A DNA stretch of 59,538 nucleotides, taken from NCBI GenBank assembly GCA_030431255.1, contig JAUIJL010000036.1, positions 1 to 59,538 of the forward strand. Reading direction: 5' to 3'. This DNA comes from Thermoanaerobaculia bacterium. GTDB lineage: Bacteria > Acidobacteriota > Thermoanaerobaculia > Multivoradales > J023. The notes beneath the pieces are model-generated. The model was not told the DNA's origin. It searched no databases and worked only from the letters and a program-made list of their open reading frames with translations. Every line of letters starts with the position of its first letter. The first letter of the stretch is position 1. Made by a program: the position numbers and the translations under genes. Positions 26,445-36,700 of the stretch are shown here, piece after piece.

Positions 26445-27242
26445 TCAAAGCTCGAGGTCGAGCGCGGAACGGAGAAAAGTGAGCTTGCTCTGGACTTTGC
26501 GCGCGTTTTCCGGGCCTAGGCGGATCAAATGTTTCTGCGCCGGGCTCAAACCCTCCAGCTGGGGTTCCGCAAAGCGATAGACCAACATGTGTTTCTCCAC
26601 TTCGATCTGCCCCTCGGGAATGGGGGTGTTGATCAATCGCTCCATCGCCCGGTCCAAGGCTGCGGCGAACGTGCGGGATGGATCCCCGAGATCTCCATAG
26701 GCTTGATCGAGCAAGGGCTGTAGGTCGTAGTAGAGCCGTACCGTGGCGCCGATATCGAGGGAGGTGAAGACCTCCGTCAGCAAATCATAGCGGCGGTAAG
26801 TTGCGGGATCGATGGTCAGGGATCGGATTCCCTGGGCCGGCTCCGGGGAGACTTGAAAGCTGCCGCCGGGCTCCATATGCAAGAGATGGGGACGGGGGCT
26901 ACCTCCGCGGGCAATGTTGTCGATGGTGGCCACGAAGCGCCGCACCAGGTCTCTGGGCACCAACCACTCGGCAACTTTGGGGTGGTCGGAGAGCTTGCGG
27001 GCCAGCTCGCGCACGATCTCGTCGCTTTGCTCCAAAGGCGGTAGCTCGAGCTTGGGTGGAGGGGCCGTGACCGGCACGGCCTCGGGGGCCTTTTCGTCGG
27101 AAGAGTTGCCTCCCACCATCTGCGGTGGAGCTTCCACCACCGGCGCTCTTTGGATGAACCAATACCAAGCCGCCACGCTACCGAGACCGATGGCCACCAA
27201 CGCCGCGCCGATCGCCCAGGGGGATAGGCCTTCTCTCGACAT
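26445..27242 (-). CDS. DUF3014 domain protein, membrane-anchored
   Basis: 265 aa. One N-terminal membrane helix (about 8-29, AIGAALVAIGLGSVAAWYWF), a proline-rich linker, then the DUF3014 domain with DEIVRELARKLSDHPKVAEW, LVPRDLVRRFVATIDNIARG and SPAQKHLIRLGPENARKVQS. The function of the family is unknown; the layout predicts a periplasmic domain. It is the last gene on the strand after the ABC-F gene, separated from it by the 14-bp repeat array. Confidence 0.85.
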   Translation of the reverse strand: MSREGLSPWAIGAALVAIGLGSVAAWYWFIQRAPVVEAPPQMVGGNSSDEKAPEAVPVTAPPPKLELPPLEQSDEIVRELARKLSDHPKVAEWLVPRDLVRRFVATIDNIARGGSPRPHLLHMEPGGSFQVSPEPAQGIRSLTIDPATYRRYDLLTEVFTSLDIGATVRLYYDLQPLLDQAYGDLGDPSRTFAAALDRAMERLINTPIPEGQIEVEKHMLVYRFAEPQLEGLSPAQKHLIRLGPENARKVQSKLTFLRSALDLEL

Positions 27243-27270
27243 CCAAATACTCCTTCTTCGTCTGGTGCTG

Positions 27271-27382
27271 GCCGTTTGGCGTCAGCCGTCTGGCGTCAGC
27301 CGTTTGGCGTCAGCCGTCTGGCGTCAGCCGTTTGGCGTCAGCCGTCTGGCGTCAGCCGTCTGGCGTCAGCCGTCTGGCGCTA
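27271..27382. repeat. Tandem array of eight 14-bp units
   Basis: Eight head-to-tail copies of GCCGTYTGGCGTCA. Units 1-6 alternate T and C at the sixth base, units 6-8 all have C, and the last ends GCTA instead of GTCA. The array fills the gap between the DUF3014 and ABC-F genes, and the TAG stop of the ABC-F gene (27380-27382) lies inside the last unit. It looks like a slippage-prone minisatellite, not a CRISPR array, because there are no spacers. Confidence 0.95.
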
Positions 27383-29320
27383 GCCCAGGGTGTCCTCGAT
27401 CTCTTGAATCTCTTCCTCGATCGTCTGCCACCGTTCCATGGAAGCTTCGATCCCGTCGGAGAGCTTCTTCTGCTCCCCTTCCAGCTTACGTACTTCTTTC
27501 TCTTCGGTTCGATCGAAGAACCCGGGATTGCAGAAAAGCTCGTTGATTTCCGCCACCCGACCTTCCGCTTTGTCGATTTCGCGGGTCAGCTGATCCCGTT
27601 CACGCTCCAGCTCCACCTTACGCTTTTTCAGCGCTCGCTGCTCGTTGATCGCGTCTTTGTCACCCCGGGCCACGGCTTTGGCTTTTTTCTTGTCCCGCTT
27701 CGCTTTCAGGGCCACCTGCTCGACATCGAGGTGGTCGTCGCCGCAAGCCGCCACGTATTCGGCGTAGGTGCCACGGTAGTCCTCGATGCCTTTAGGGCTG
27801 ATCTCGAGCACCCGATTCGCCAGCTGGGAGACGAACCAGCGGTCGTGGGAGACCAGGATCAGAGTGCCGTCGTAATTCCTCAGGCCTTCTACCAGGGCAT
27901 CGATGGCTTCTAGATCCAAGTGGTTGGTGGGCTCGTCGAGCAGCAACACATTGGGCTTTTGCACCCCGAGCCGTGCGAAGACCAGGCGGGCGGCCTCACC
28001 GCCGGAAAGGGCGCCGACCTTTTTCTCCACCTCGTCGCTGGAGAAGAGCACCATGCCGAGCTTGCCGCGAACGAAACCCACCGGCTCGCCGGGACAGAAG
28101 TCCCACAGCCAACCCTCGACCGTGGACTTGCCGCCTTCGAAAATTTCTTTGTGGTCCTGGGCGAAATAACCCACGTGGGTTTCATAACCCCACTCCACGG
28201 CGCCGCGATCCGCCTGAACCCGATCCGTCAGAATCTTGAGCAGAGTCGATTTGCCGATGCCGTTGGGGCCGAGAATGGCCAACCGATCTCCCTTGTTGAC
28301 GGTGAGGGAGACGTTGTTGAGCACTCGTTTATCGCCGTAGGACTTGCTGATGCCCTTGATCTCTACCACCTTCTTACCGCTCGGACGCACGGATTTGAGC
28401 TGGAAGATGGGGTACCGCCGGGAAGATTGGGGCAAGCGCTCAATGACGATTTTGTCCAACTTCTTGGCTTTGCTTTGGGCTTGACGGGCCTTGCTCGCTT
28501 TGGCCTTGAAGCGATCGATAAACGCTTGGTGATCGGCGATTTTCTTTTCTTGTTTCTCGATTTCCGCTTCTTTGCGCTCGCGATTTCCTTTCTTTTGCTC
28601 CACGAACGCCTGGTAATTGCCCGGATAGAGAATCATCGTCTCGTAGTCCACGTCGACGATGTAATTGCACACGGTGTCGAGGAATCGGTGATCGTGGGAG
28701 ATCACCACCACCAGGCCGGGGTAGTCCACCAGGAATTTTTCCAACCAGCGGATCGACAGGATGTCGAGGTGGTTGGTGGGCTCGTCGAGGAGCAGGCAAT
28801 CGGGTTGAGCGGCGAGCACTTGGGCCAGCAACACCCGAAGCTTGAAGCCGCCGGATAGGGTCGACAACGGCAGCGTGTGCTGCTCGGTGGGAATGCCGAG
28901 GCCTTCGAGGATCTCGCCGGCCCGCGCCTCGACAGCGTAACCGTCGTGCTGCAGGATCACTTCCTCGAGCTCGGCGTAGCGGTCGCCGTCGAATGCTTGG
29001 TCGGCTTTTTCGAGGATCTTTTCCTTCTCCTCCATGGCCTTCCACAGCTCTTCGTTGCCCATGACCACCACGTCGAGAATTCGGTGCTCCTCGTATTGGA
29101 AATGGTCTTGCTTGAGCACCCCGAGGCGGAGCTTTTTGGGAATCGAAAGCGTGCCCTCGCTGGGTAGCTCGTCACCTGCGAGCATCTTCAAGAACGTGGA
29201 TTTGCCGCAGCCGTTGGCGCCCACCACCCCGTAGCGATTGCCGGGATTGAATTGGAAGGAGACCCCTTCGAAGAGGACTTGTTTACCGAAGGACTTACCG
29301 AGGTTGGAAAAGGAAATCAT
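27380..29320 (-). CDS. ABC-F family ATPase (YbiT/EttA-like)
   Basis: 646 aa with two ABC ATPase units and no membrane segments. Unit 1: Walker A GANGCGKS, signature LSGGFKLR, Walker B LLLDEPTNHLD. The inter-domain linker is charged and helical (about 235-300, RKEAEIEKQEKKIADHQAF). Unit 2: GPNGIGKS, LSGGEAAR, LLLDEPTNHLD. The C-terminal ~110 residues are coiled coil. ABC-F proteins bind the ribosomal E site and modulate translation or protect against antibiotics; this layout is closest to housekeeping YbiT-type members. The stop codon lies in a tandem repeat. Confidence 0.93.
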   Translation of the reverse strand: MISFSNLGKSFGKQVLFEGVSFQFNPGNRYGVVGANGCGKSTFLKMLAGDELPSEGTLSIPKKLRLGVLKQDHFQYEEHRILDVVVMGNEELWKAMEEKEKILEKADQAFDGDRYAELEEVILQHDGYAVEARAGEILEGLGIPTEQHTLPLSTLSGGFKLRVLLAQVLAAQPDCLLLDEPTNHLDILSIRWLEKFLVDYPGLVVVISHDHRFLDTVCNYIVDVDYETMILYPGNYQAFVEQKKGNRERKEAEIEKQEKKIADHQAFIDRFKAKASKARQAQSKAKKLDKIVIERLPQSSRRYPIFQLKSVRPSGKKVVEIKGISKSYGDKRVLNNVSLTVNKGDRLAILGPNGIGKSTLLKILTDRVQADRGAVEWGYETHVGYFAQDHKEIFEGGKSTVEGWLWDFCPGEPVGFVRGKLGMVLFSSDEVEKKVGALSGGEAARLVFARLGVQKPNVLLLDEPTNHLDLEAIDALVEGLRNYDGTLILVSHDRWFVSQLANRVLEISPKGIEDYRGTYAEYVAACGDDHLDVEQVALKAKRDKKKAKAVARGDKDAINEQRALKKRKVELERERDQLTREIDKAEGRVAEINELFCNPGFFDRTEEKEVRKLEGEQKKLSDGIEASMERWQTIEEEIQEIEDTLG

Positions 29321-29369
29321 GACGGTCCGAATCTATCCGTAAATGAAAAAGGGCAGCAAGCCGAGTGGT

Positions 29370-30347
29370 TTAGACGGGATCGACAATCACTCCGGCGGCG
29401 CCGTAGAGGGCGGTATCGCCGTTGAGGATTACGTGGACGGGAATGTTGCGCACCAAGCCCTGCATCCTTCCCTTCGCGCGGAACGCGTCCATGAAAAGGC
29501 TGCTCCTGAGCCGTTCGAGAATTTTGGGCGCGATGCCGCCGCCGATGAATAGACCGTTGACGGCCAGAGTCTTGAGCGCCAGATTGCCCGCTTCGGCGCC
29601 GTAGAGCTGCACGAAGATGTCGAGGGCGCGATCGGCCACCGGGCAGCGCTTTTCCAAGGCGGCAGAGGAAATTTGTTGCGGCGACGGCCTTCCTTCCCCG
29701 ATCGCCAGCTCCGGAATGGGCTCCATGTCCAGCCCTTCCACCAAGAAGTGGAAGAGGTTCCTCAAACCCGAGCCGGAAACGACCCGTTCCCAGCTCGCTC
29801 GCCCGAAGCGGTCGGTGAGGAAGCGTAACAGCTCGATGTGGATTTCGTCGTGGGGGGCGAAGTCCGCGTGTCCACCCTCGGTGGCGAACACCCGATGCCG
29901 ATGGCCGTCGAAGAACAGGCCGGCCTGACCCAAGCCGGTTCCGGCGGCGATCAAAGCTCGATTTCCGGGTTTCGCCTTTCCGGCGTGAAGGGTCTCGAAA
30001 TCGTCCCGCTTTAGGAAGCGAATGCCCAAGGCTTGGGCCTTGAGGTCGTTCAACACGGCGACTTTTTCGAAGCCGAGCGCGGATCTCAGGTTGGCGGCGT
30101 CGACGATCCACGGCAGGTTGGTGGCTTCGCAACGGTCGCCGACCACCGGCCCGGCAATGCCGAACGCGGCGAAGGAACACGGCTCGGCGGTGGTGTCGAA
30201 AAAGTCCCGAATCGCGTCTTCAAGGCAGTCGTAGTCGGCGCTGGGCACCGTCCTGGCGGCCTTTTTCACGAATCCACCGTTTTGCGGCTCCAGGACCGCC
30301 AGCCGGGTATTCGTGCCTCCCACATCACCGCTCAAGATAGTTGTCAT
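29370..30347 (-). CDS. glk: Glucokinase
   Basis: 325 aa; phosphorylates glucose with ATP at the entry to glycolysis, in the cytoplasm. The phosphate motif ILSGDVGGTNTRLAV opens the protein; FAAFGIAGPVVGDR, TNLPWIVD, VLNDLKAQALG, ALIAAGTGLGQA and the substrate segment EGGHADFAPHDE follow in the order of the Glk (non-ROK) family, and LFIGGGIAPKI lies near the end. The ATG at 30347 has GGAGCAG upstream; an ATG at 30410 would add an unrelated basic stretch. It is 49 bases upstream of the ABC-F gene. Confidence 0.92.
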   Translation of the reverse strand: MTTILSGDVGGTNTRLAVLEPQNGGFVKKAARTVPSADYDCLEDAIRDFFDTTAEPCSFAAFGIAGPVVGDRCEATNLPWIVDAANLRSALGFEKVAVLNDLKAQALGIRFLKRDDFETLHAGKAKPGNRALIAAGTGLGQAGLFFDGHRHRVFATEGGHADFAPHDEIHIELLRFLTDRFGRASWERVVSGSGLRNLFHFLVEGLDMEPIPELAIGEGRPSPQQISSAALEKRCPVADRALDIFVQLYGAEAGNLALKTLAVNGLFIGGGIAPKILERLRSSLFMDAFRAKGRMQGLVRNIPVHVILNGDTALYGAAGVIVDPV

Positions 30348-30570
30348 GCTCTGCTCCGCGATTCGACTTCGGGCTCGGGCGTCTCGCCCAGATGGCAAAT
30401 GGTATGCCATGGCGGAGGGATGAGCGAGCCTTAACCCCCGGAATCCCCTTCAGATTGCGCTTTTACCTGCTAACCTGCCCCGGCTGAATCCCAAGCAAAT
30501 CGAATCCGAGCCGGTCGAGCCTCACGAGGACCAAGTCTCGGAGCTTCGGAGAACCACGGAGAAACCAGCT

Positions 30571-31656
30571 ATGCAAGCCGCCACCGACCGACCGATCAAC
30601 GTGGATGAATACCAGCAGTCCGCCCGAGAGCGCTTGTCGAAGATGGCCTACGACTACTACGTTTCCGGCGCTTGGGACGAGATCACGTTGCACGAGAACC
30701 GCGCGGCATTCGATCGTGCGACCCTAACCTATCGGGTGTTGCGGGACATCTCGTCGCGGGATTACAGCACCCGAGTGCTCGGTCGACAAATCCCATGGCC
30801 TCTATTCATTGCACCGACCGCTTTTCACCGCTTGGCCCACGATGACGGTGAGGTGGCCACCGCCAAAGCCGCCGCGGCCGCCGGCATCCCTTTCACCCTC
30901 TCGACCATGGCCACGCGGTCGATCGAGGAAGTGGCGGATGCGGCCTCCGGCCCGAGATGGTTCCAGCTCTACGTCTACAAAGACCGGCAAGCGACCCGGG
31001 CGTTGGTGGAGCGGGCGGTGAACGCCGGCTACGAAGCGTTGGTGCTCACCGTCGACGCTCAAATCTGGGCTCACCGCGAACGCGACGTGCGCAACCGATT
31101 CCACCTGCCCGCGGGTTTGGAAGCGCGAAACCTGCTGGCCGCGGGCAAAGCCGATATGCCGCAAAAGGACCAGGGCTCGGGCCTCGGCGCCTACGTGCAG
31201 AGTCTCTTCGATCCGAGCCTGTCGTGGAGCGATGTGGAGTGGCTGGCCGGGGTGTCGGACCTGCCGGTGGTGATCAAAGGCGTGGTACACCCGGACGACG
31301 CGGTGCTGGCGGCGGACCACGGCGCGGCCGCGGTGGTGGTCTCCAACCATGGCGGGCGCCAGGTGGATACGGCACCGGCCACCTTCGAGGTCTTGCCGAG
31401 GATCGCCGATGCCGCCGGAGATCGCCTCGAAATTCTCATGGACGGCGGCGTGCGCCGTGGCTCCGACATCGTCAAAGCCCTGGCCCGGGGAGCCCGGGCG
31501 GTGGGCATCGGCCGAGCGGCGTTGTGGGGCCTGGCGGTGGACGGCCAAGCGGGAGTAGAGCACGTCATCGAGATCCTGACCGACGAATTCGAACGGGTCG
31601 CGGCCCTTTGCGGCTGCCGGACGGTGGAGGAAATCGGCGGGGATCTATTGGAGTAG
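30571..31656 (+). CDS. FMN-dependent alpha-hydroxy-acid oxidase/dehydrogenase
   Basis: 361 aa TIM-barrel flavoenzyme of the glycolate/lactate oxidase family. Seen: FIAPTAFHRLAHDDGEVATA, PFTLSTMATRSIEEVA, QLYVYKDR, the active-site segment VVVSNHGGRQVDTAP (catalytic His, substrate-binding Arg), and the FMN phosphate site MDGGVRRGSDIVKALARGAR. It oxidises L-2-hydroxy acids to 2-oxo acids; oxidase or dehydrogenase type and exact substrate cannot be read. No signal peptide or membrane loop is seen, unlike LldD. The ATG at 30571 is in a good context. Confidence 0.92.
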   Translation: MQAATDRPINVDEYQQSARERLSKMAYDYYVSGAWDEITLHENRAAFDRATLTYRVLRDISSRDYSTRVLGRQIPWPLFIAPTAFHRLAHDDGEVATAKAAAAAGIPFTLSTMATRSIEEVADAASGPRWFQLYVYKDRQATRALVERAVNAGYEALVLTVDAQIWAHRERDVRNRFHLPAGLEARNLLAAGKADMPQKDQGSGLGAYVQSLFDPSLSWSDVEWLAGVSDLPVVIKGVVHPDDAVLAADHGAAAVVVSNHGGRQVDTAPATFEVLPRIADAAGDRLEILMDGGVRRGSDIVKALARGARAVGIGRAALWGLAVDGQAGVEHVIEILTDEFERVAALCGCRTVEEIGGDLLE

Positions 31657-31896
31657 CTCGAGTGGGTCCGCTTTTCGGGGTAGCTCCGCAATCCGGGAGC
31701 GCTTCGGCGGGTCGAAAGGTCAAAGAGCGTGGATCGACCGGTGGCCGAGGGACGGGGTGTCGGGCTAACATAGGACGGTTGGTTGTAGACCCGGAGGCTC
31801 GGGTCCGGCGCGAGCGGCTCGATGTGCCCCGCCGATTCCGGACGATCTTCGATGCCTGACCTAATTCGACGGAGCATGGTCTCCACGGAGCACAGC

Positions 31897-32325
31897 ATGA
31901 AAAAAGCAGCACTCGTTCTCACCGCCTTGGTCTTCCTATTCACCGCCCCCGGGCTTTTTGCCGAGGACAAGGGCGCCGAGGACCAAGCCGAAATGCCTGA
32001 GAACGCCGAGGTTCTGACCGGTGAGTTCAAATGGAACCGCCAAGACGAGCCGGGAGCCTTGAAAGCGGTCTTCACTCCGACCGGCGAGAATACCTGGGAC
32101 GTGTCCTTCTACTTCGAGTTCCGTGACGAAGCCCACGTGTATAGCGGCACCGCCGAGGGTAGCTTGGGTGAGGGCAGCCTCAAGGGCAGCGTGATGAGCG
32201 ATGGTGAGAAGCCGAGCCCGTTCTCCTTCGAAGGCAAATTCGTCGACGGTAAATTCGAGGGCACCCACGCCAGCCTGCGCGAGGAAGAGCCCCAAGACAC
32301 GGGCACCCTGACGCTGGCTCGCTGA
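31897..32325 (+). CDS. Small secreted protein of unknown function
   Basis: 142 aa from the ATG at 31897 (GGAG upstream). Clear signal peptide (1-22, PGLFAE), then an acidic linker and a strand-rich domain with EFKWNRQDEPGALKAVFTPT, DVSFYFEFRDEAHVYSGTAE and GKFVDGKFEGTHASL. It may be a small lipocalin-like or calycin-like beta fold; not recognised. Two hairpins follow, so it is probably monocistronic. Confidence 0.65.
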   Translation: MKKAALVLTALVFLFTAPGLFAEDKGAEDQAEMPENAEVLTGEFKWNRQDEPGALKAVFTPTGENTWDVSFYFEFRDEAHVYSGTAEGSLGEGSLKGSVMSDGEKPSPFSFEGKFVDGKFEGTHASLREEEPQDTGTLTLAR

Positions 32326-32333
32326 CCCGGGTG

Positions 32334-32357
32334 CGGCGCGCGCCTTCTCGCGCGCCG
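32334..32357 (+). terminator. GC hairpin after the secreted protein gene
   Basis: A 9-bp perfect stem CGGCGCGCG/CGCGCGCCG with a 6-base loop begins 9 bases after the stop. No T run follows, so it may stabilise the transcript end rather than terminate by itself. Confidence 0.5.
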
Positions 32358-32401
32358 GGGACACGACAACGGGTCCAGACAACTCGCGACAACTGCGATA
32401 A

Positions 32402-32447
32402 GCTCAAGGCAAGACACATTCTTGCCTTGGGCTGTTTTATTTTTTTC
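32402..32447 (+). terminator. Rho-independent terminator before the RND operon
   Basis: A 13-bp stem (32402-32414 with 32420-32432, one G-T pair), 5-base loop and the tract TGTTTTATTTTTTT make a classical intrinsic terminator. It also shows that the adaptor gene cannot start at a TTG at 32422. Confidence 0.85.
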
Positions 32448-32493
32448 GGATGATATCGATCGGGCCACGAGCCGGGCAGTGAGGATCCCGAAC

Positions 32494-33762
32494 GTGAAGA
32501 CCGACACCCACAATGACCCTTCCCCCCGTTCCCGTCACCGCTTGGGCTGCCGTCCGTTCGCCGTGCGCTCAAGCCGCTCTGCCGCTTCGAAACCAGCCCC
32601 ACCTCTCCGAGGTCACGGTCCCGAGGCCGTCCGTCCACGACGGGCTAGGATCGGCGTCTCGGCCTGGTCTCCTTATTTCCTTGCCGGCTTAGCCCTGGTG
32701 GGCGCCGGCTGGATCGGGCCCGGCTCGGCCTGGGGCCAAGGCACGGAGCGGAGCGATGCCGCGCCGGTTCGCTTTACCCAAGCGCGGGCCGGCGAAGGAC
32801 GCGAGGTGCTGCGCTTGATGGGCAAGGTGGTGGCGTCTCGCTCGACGGTGGTCGCCGGAGAGGTGGCCGGCTCGGTGGAGAGGATGTCCGTGCGTCCGGG
32901 TGCCCGGGTGCGCAAAGGGCAAGAGCTCGCTCGGCTGCGGCGTCGACCCATGGAGCTGCGTTTGGCCGCCGCCCGCGGGGAGCTGGAGGAGGCACGGGCC
33001 CGTACGAGCTCCAGCGAGCTGCGCCTGCAGCGGCTGCGCAAATTGGCCGGCTCGGAGGTGGTCAGCACCCAAAACGTCGACGACGCCCTCTACGAGCTCC
33101 AAGCCTGGGAGGGCAGAGTCGCCCGGCTCGAAGCGGAGGTGGAGCGGTTGAAGGACGACCTCGAGCGAGGGGTGCTCAAGGCCCCCTTTGACGGCACGGT
33201 GGTTCGCGAGACCACCCAGGTGGGACAGTGGATCAACGTCGGGGATCCGGTCGTCGAGCTCGTGTCGCTGGATCAGCTGGAGGTCCGCTTGGACGTTCCC
33301 GAGAGCCACTTCGGCAGCCTGAAACCGGGCGCGAAGGTGGTGGTCACCGCGGAGTCGACCCAGATCGAGCCCGTGGAAGGTGAGCTGCGAGCCGTCGTGC
33401 CCCAAGCCTCGGATCGCGCCCATACGTTTCCCGCCTACGTGAGCCTGAAGCCCGATTCCGGCCTGGCGATCGGCATGTTGGTCCAGGGTCGGCTCGAGAT
33501 CGGAAACCCGCGGGACGGGGTTTGGGTGCCGAAAGACTCGATTCTCACCCAAGATCAAGGACATGCGGTCTTCACCATGCTGGAGGACTTCTCGGTGGCC
33601 CGGGTCGAGGTCCATCCGGGGCGCTCGAAAGGGTCGTGGCAGCAGGTGACTGTGCTTTCCGGCAGCCTCGGGATCGGTGACGCGGTCATTACCCACGGCA
33701 ACGAGGATTTGCGAATCGGGCAGCAGGTGCGGGCGGTGCGCCAGGAGTATCCGGTCCGGTGA
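32494..33762 (+). CDS. RND efflux periplasmic adaptor (membrane fusion protein)
   Basis: 422 aa. The GTG at 32494 has GAGGA eight bases upstream and follows a strong terminator, so it is preferred over earlier codons. The N-terminal ~60 residues are basic and atypical before a signal-like helix (YFLAGLALVGAGWIG). Then come the lipoyl-type half VRPGARVRKGQELARLRRRP, a coiled-coil hairpin (about 155-220), the second lipoyl half VLKAPFDGTVVRETTQVGQW, beta-barrel and membrane-proximal domains. It couples the RND pump to an outer-membrane channel; no TolC-like gene is adjacent. It overlaps the pump gene by 4 bases. Confidence 0.9.
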   Translation: MKTDTHNDPSPRSRHRLGCRPFAVRSSRSAASKPAPPLRGHGPEAVRPRRARIGVSAWSPYFLAGLALVGAGWIGPGSAWGQGTERSDAAPVRFTQARAGEGREVLRLMGKVVASRSTVVAGEVAGSVERMSVRPGARVRKGQELARLRRRPMELRLAAARGELEEARARTSSSELRLQRLRKLAGSEVVSTQNVDDALYELQAWEGRVARLEAEVERLKDDLERGVLKAPFDGTVVRETTQVGQWINVGDPVVELVSLDQLEVRLDVPESHFGSLKPGAKVVVTAESTQIEPVEGELRAVVPQASDRAHTFPAYVSLKPDSGLAIGMLVQGRLEIGNPRDGVWVPKDSILTQDQGHAVFTMLEDFSVARVEVHPGRSKGSWQQVTVLSGSLGIGDAVITHGNEDLRIGQQVRAVRQEYPVR

Positions 33763-36700
33763 GAGAAGTGATTCGAGCGTCGATCCGCAAACCGGTAGCG
33801 ACCTTGGTTTGGGGAATCGTGCTGGTGCTCTTCGGGGCGCTGGCCATGTTTCGCATGCCGATTCAGCTGACGCCGACCCTGGAGGCTCCGCGCATCACGG
33901 TGACCACCGCTTGGCCCGGCGCGACCCCCGCCGAGATCGAGCGCGACATCATTGTGCGCCAAGAGGAGCAGTTGGAGGATTTGGAGCAGCTCGTGCGCAT
34001 GGAGAGCTCGAGCTTCGACGGCTTGGCGGCCATCACCCTGACCTTTCCGGTAGGTACCGATCTCGACTTCGCGTTGATGCGTGCGGCGACTCGCCTGCAG
34101 CAGGTTCGTGGCATGCCGTTGGACGCCGACGAGCCGGTGATCGAGACCACCGGATCCGACCACGACAGAGTCGCCTGGTTCATGCTCACCCCCAACGGGG
34201 ATTCGGCGGAAACCGCCCTCGGCCTGAGCCGACTCGGACCGTTGATGCACGACATCGCTCGGCCACGTTTCGAGCGGGTAGAAGGGGTTTCTCAGGTTCA
34301 GGTTTTCGGCGCCCGAGCCCTCGAGATGCAGGTGCGCGTGGATTCGCGCAAGCTGGCGGCCCGGGGCATCACCTTGGCACAGCTGGCGGATGCCCTGGGC
34401 CGAGACAATCGGGATTGGGGCGCCGGCGACTACAGCGACGGCAAAAGACGTTGGAAAGTCCGTTCGCTGGGGGCTTACCACAGCCCGGAGGAGCTCGAGG
34501 AGGCGGTGATCGGCCTGCGGCAGGGAGTGCCGGTGCGTCTCGGAGATGTCGCCGATGTGGAGCTCAGCCAGGGGGAGCTCGGGCAGGCCGGTTTCTACCT
34601 CGACGAGCCGACCATCGGCGTGAGCATCGCCAAAAAACCGGGCACCAACGTGCTGCAGGTGATGGAGGGTCTGCGGGTCGCGGTCGACGAGCTCAATCGG
34701 GGCCCGCTGGCCGAGGTCGGCGTGCGTTTGGAGCAGAGCTACGACGAAACGGAATATATCGATCGCGCCATTGTCTTGGTGCGTCAAAGTCTGTTGATCG
34801 GTGGTGTCCTGGCGGTCTGCATGCTGTTGATCTTCTTGCGCAGCGCGGCCACCACCTTTTTGGTGTCGGTGGCCATTCCCGTCAGCTTGATCGCCACTTT
34901 CAGCATCCTCTGGCTCACCGGCCGGACCCTCAATGTGGTCACTCTGGCCGGGCTCGCCTTCGCGGTCGGCATGGTGGTCGACAACTCGATTGTGGTGATC
35001 GAGAACATCTACCGTCATCGTCAGATGGGTAAGTCCCGCCGCCGCTCGGCCATGGAAGGCACCAGTGAGGTTTGGGGTGCGGTGGTGGCCAGCACCCTGA
35101 CCACCGTGGCCGTGTTCTTACCGATCGCCTTTATCCAGGGCGAGGTCGGACAGCTCTTCCGCGATTTGGCGGTGGCCATTTCCAGCTCGGTCCTATTTTC
35201 CATGCTGGTGGCCCTGACCCTCATCCCGAGTCTGTCGTCGAAGCTCTTGGAGGTGCCGACCCAGAATCATCGGCAGCCGGGGCGGGGGCCGATGTTGGGC
35301 AAACGCATCGCGGACGGCATCAGTCACACGGTGTATCGGCTGTGCGGAAGCATGTGGGTACGGTTGGCGGTCGTGCTCGGGGTGACGGTGAGCGCGGTGT
35401 TGCTGACCTGGGGGTTGACACCTCCGTTGGAGTATTTACCCAAGGGCAATCGCAATTTCGTCTATGGCGTGGTGGTGGTGCCCGGGGATTACAACATCGA
35501 GCAAACCGTGGCCTTGCGGGAGCCGTTCGTCGAGCGGTTGCGACCGCTGTGGACGGCGGAGGAGGCCAAGGCTCGCTCCATGGCCGGTGGAGGCTTGCGC
35601 AGCTTCTACTATGTGGCCTTTCCCGGTGGCGCTATTTTCGGTCTGCGGGCCCGGGATCCGGATCGAGCGGCTGAGCTGGTGGACGAGGTGGCGGCCATCG
35701 GCAAAGTCCTTCCGGGCGCACGCGCCTTCGCTTCCCAAAGGAGCATTTTCGACAACAGCATCGCCCGGGGTCGCAATATCGATATCGCCTTGACGGGCCC
35801 GGATCTGCCACGGTTGATGGAGCTCGCTCGGCAAGTGATGGCGAAAGCGGAGGCAGCCCTGCCGGAGGCGCAAATCCGTCCTTCGACCCAATTGGAGATC
35901 GGCAGCCCGGAGATACGGGTGTCGCCCGACCGCTTCCGTTTGGCCCAGCTCGGGATTCAATCACGAGATATCGGCTTGGCCACCTCGGCGGCCGTGGACG
36001 GAGCTTGGGTGGGGCGTTACATCCACGAGGGTCGCGAGCTGGATCTCAAGCTGATCGACGCGGGGCTGATCGGCCATGAAGGAGTGCCGCCTCTGGAGGA
36101 GGTGCCGGTGCCGACGCCGTCCGGGGATCTGGTGACGTTGGGCAGCCTGGCCGAGGTGATTCCCGCCAAGGCGCCGAGTGAGATCCACCGTCTGGACCGC
36201 CAACGAACCGTACAAATTTTTGTGGAGCCACCGCCGGAGACGGCATTGGCCGAAGCCATGGCTTTGATCCAGGAAGAAGTGGTCGAGCCGATGAGGGAAT
36301 CCGGGGCTCTCGGCGAAACTTATGCCGCCCGGCTCTCGGGTAGCAGCGACAGCCTGACCGAGATGGTCGGCTCCATGAGCTGGATCTTCGCCTTGGCCGT
36401 GGTGTTGACCTTCCTGTTGATGGCGGCGCTTTTCGAGAGCTTCCTCTACCCCTTCATCATCATGTGGACCGTGCCCCTGGCCACCCTCGGCGGGGTCATC
36501 GGTTTGGGAGCCTTGAGCCTCTTCCAACACCAGGGGCTCGATGTGCTGACCATGTTGGGTTTCGTGATTCTGGTGGGCACGGTGGTCAACAACGCCATTC
36601 TCTTGGTGCACCAAGCGCTGATCCATTTGCGCCAGGACGATATGAGCGCTCGGGACGCGGTGACTGCCGCGGCGCGCAACCGCGTGCGGCCGATCTTCAT

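Noticed and set aside
27271-27382. CRISPR-like array
   Set aside because: Units of 14 bp follow each other directly, without spacers, and no cas gene is present. The same applies to 44032-44120.
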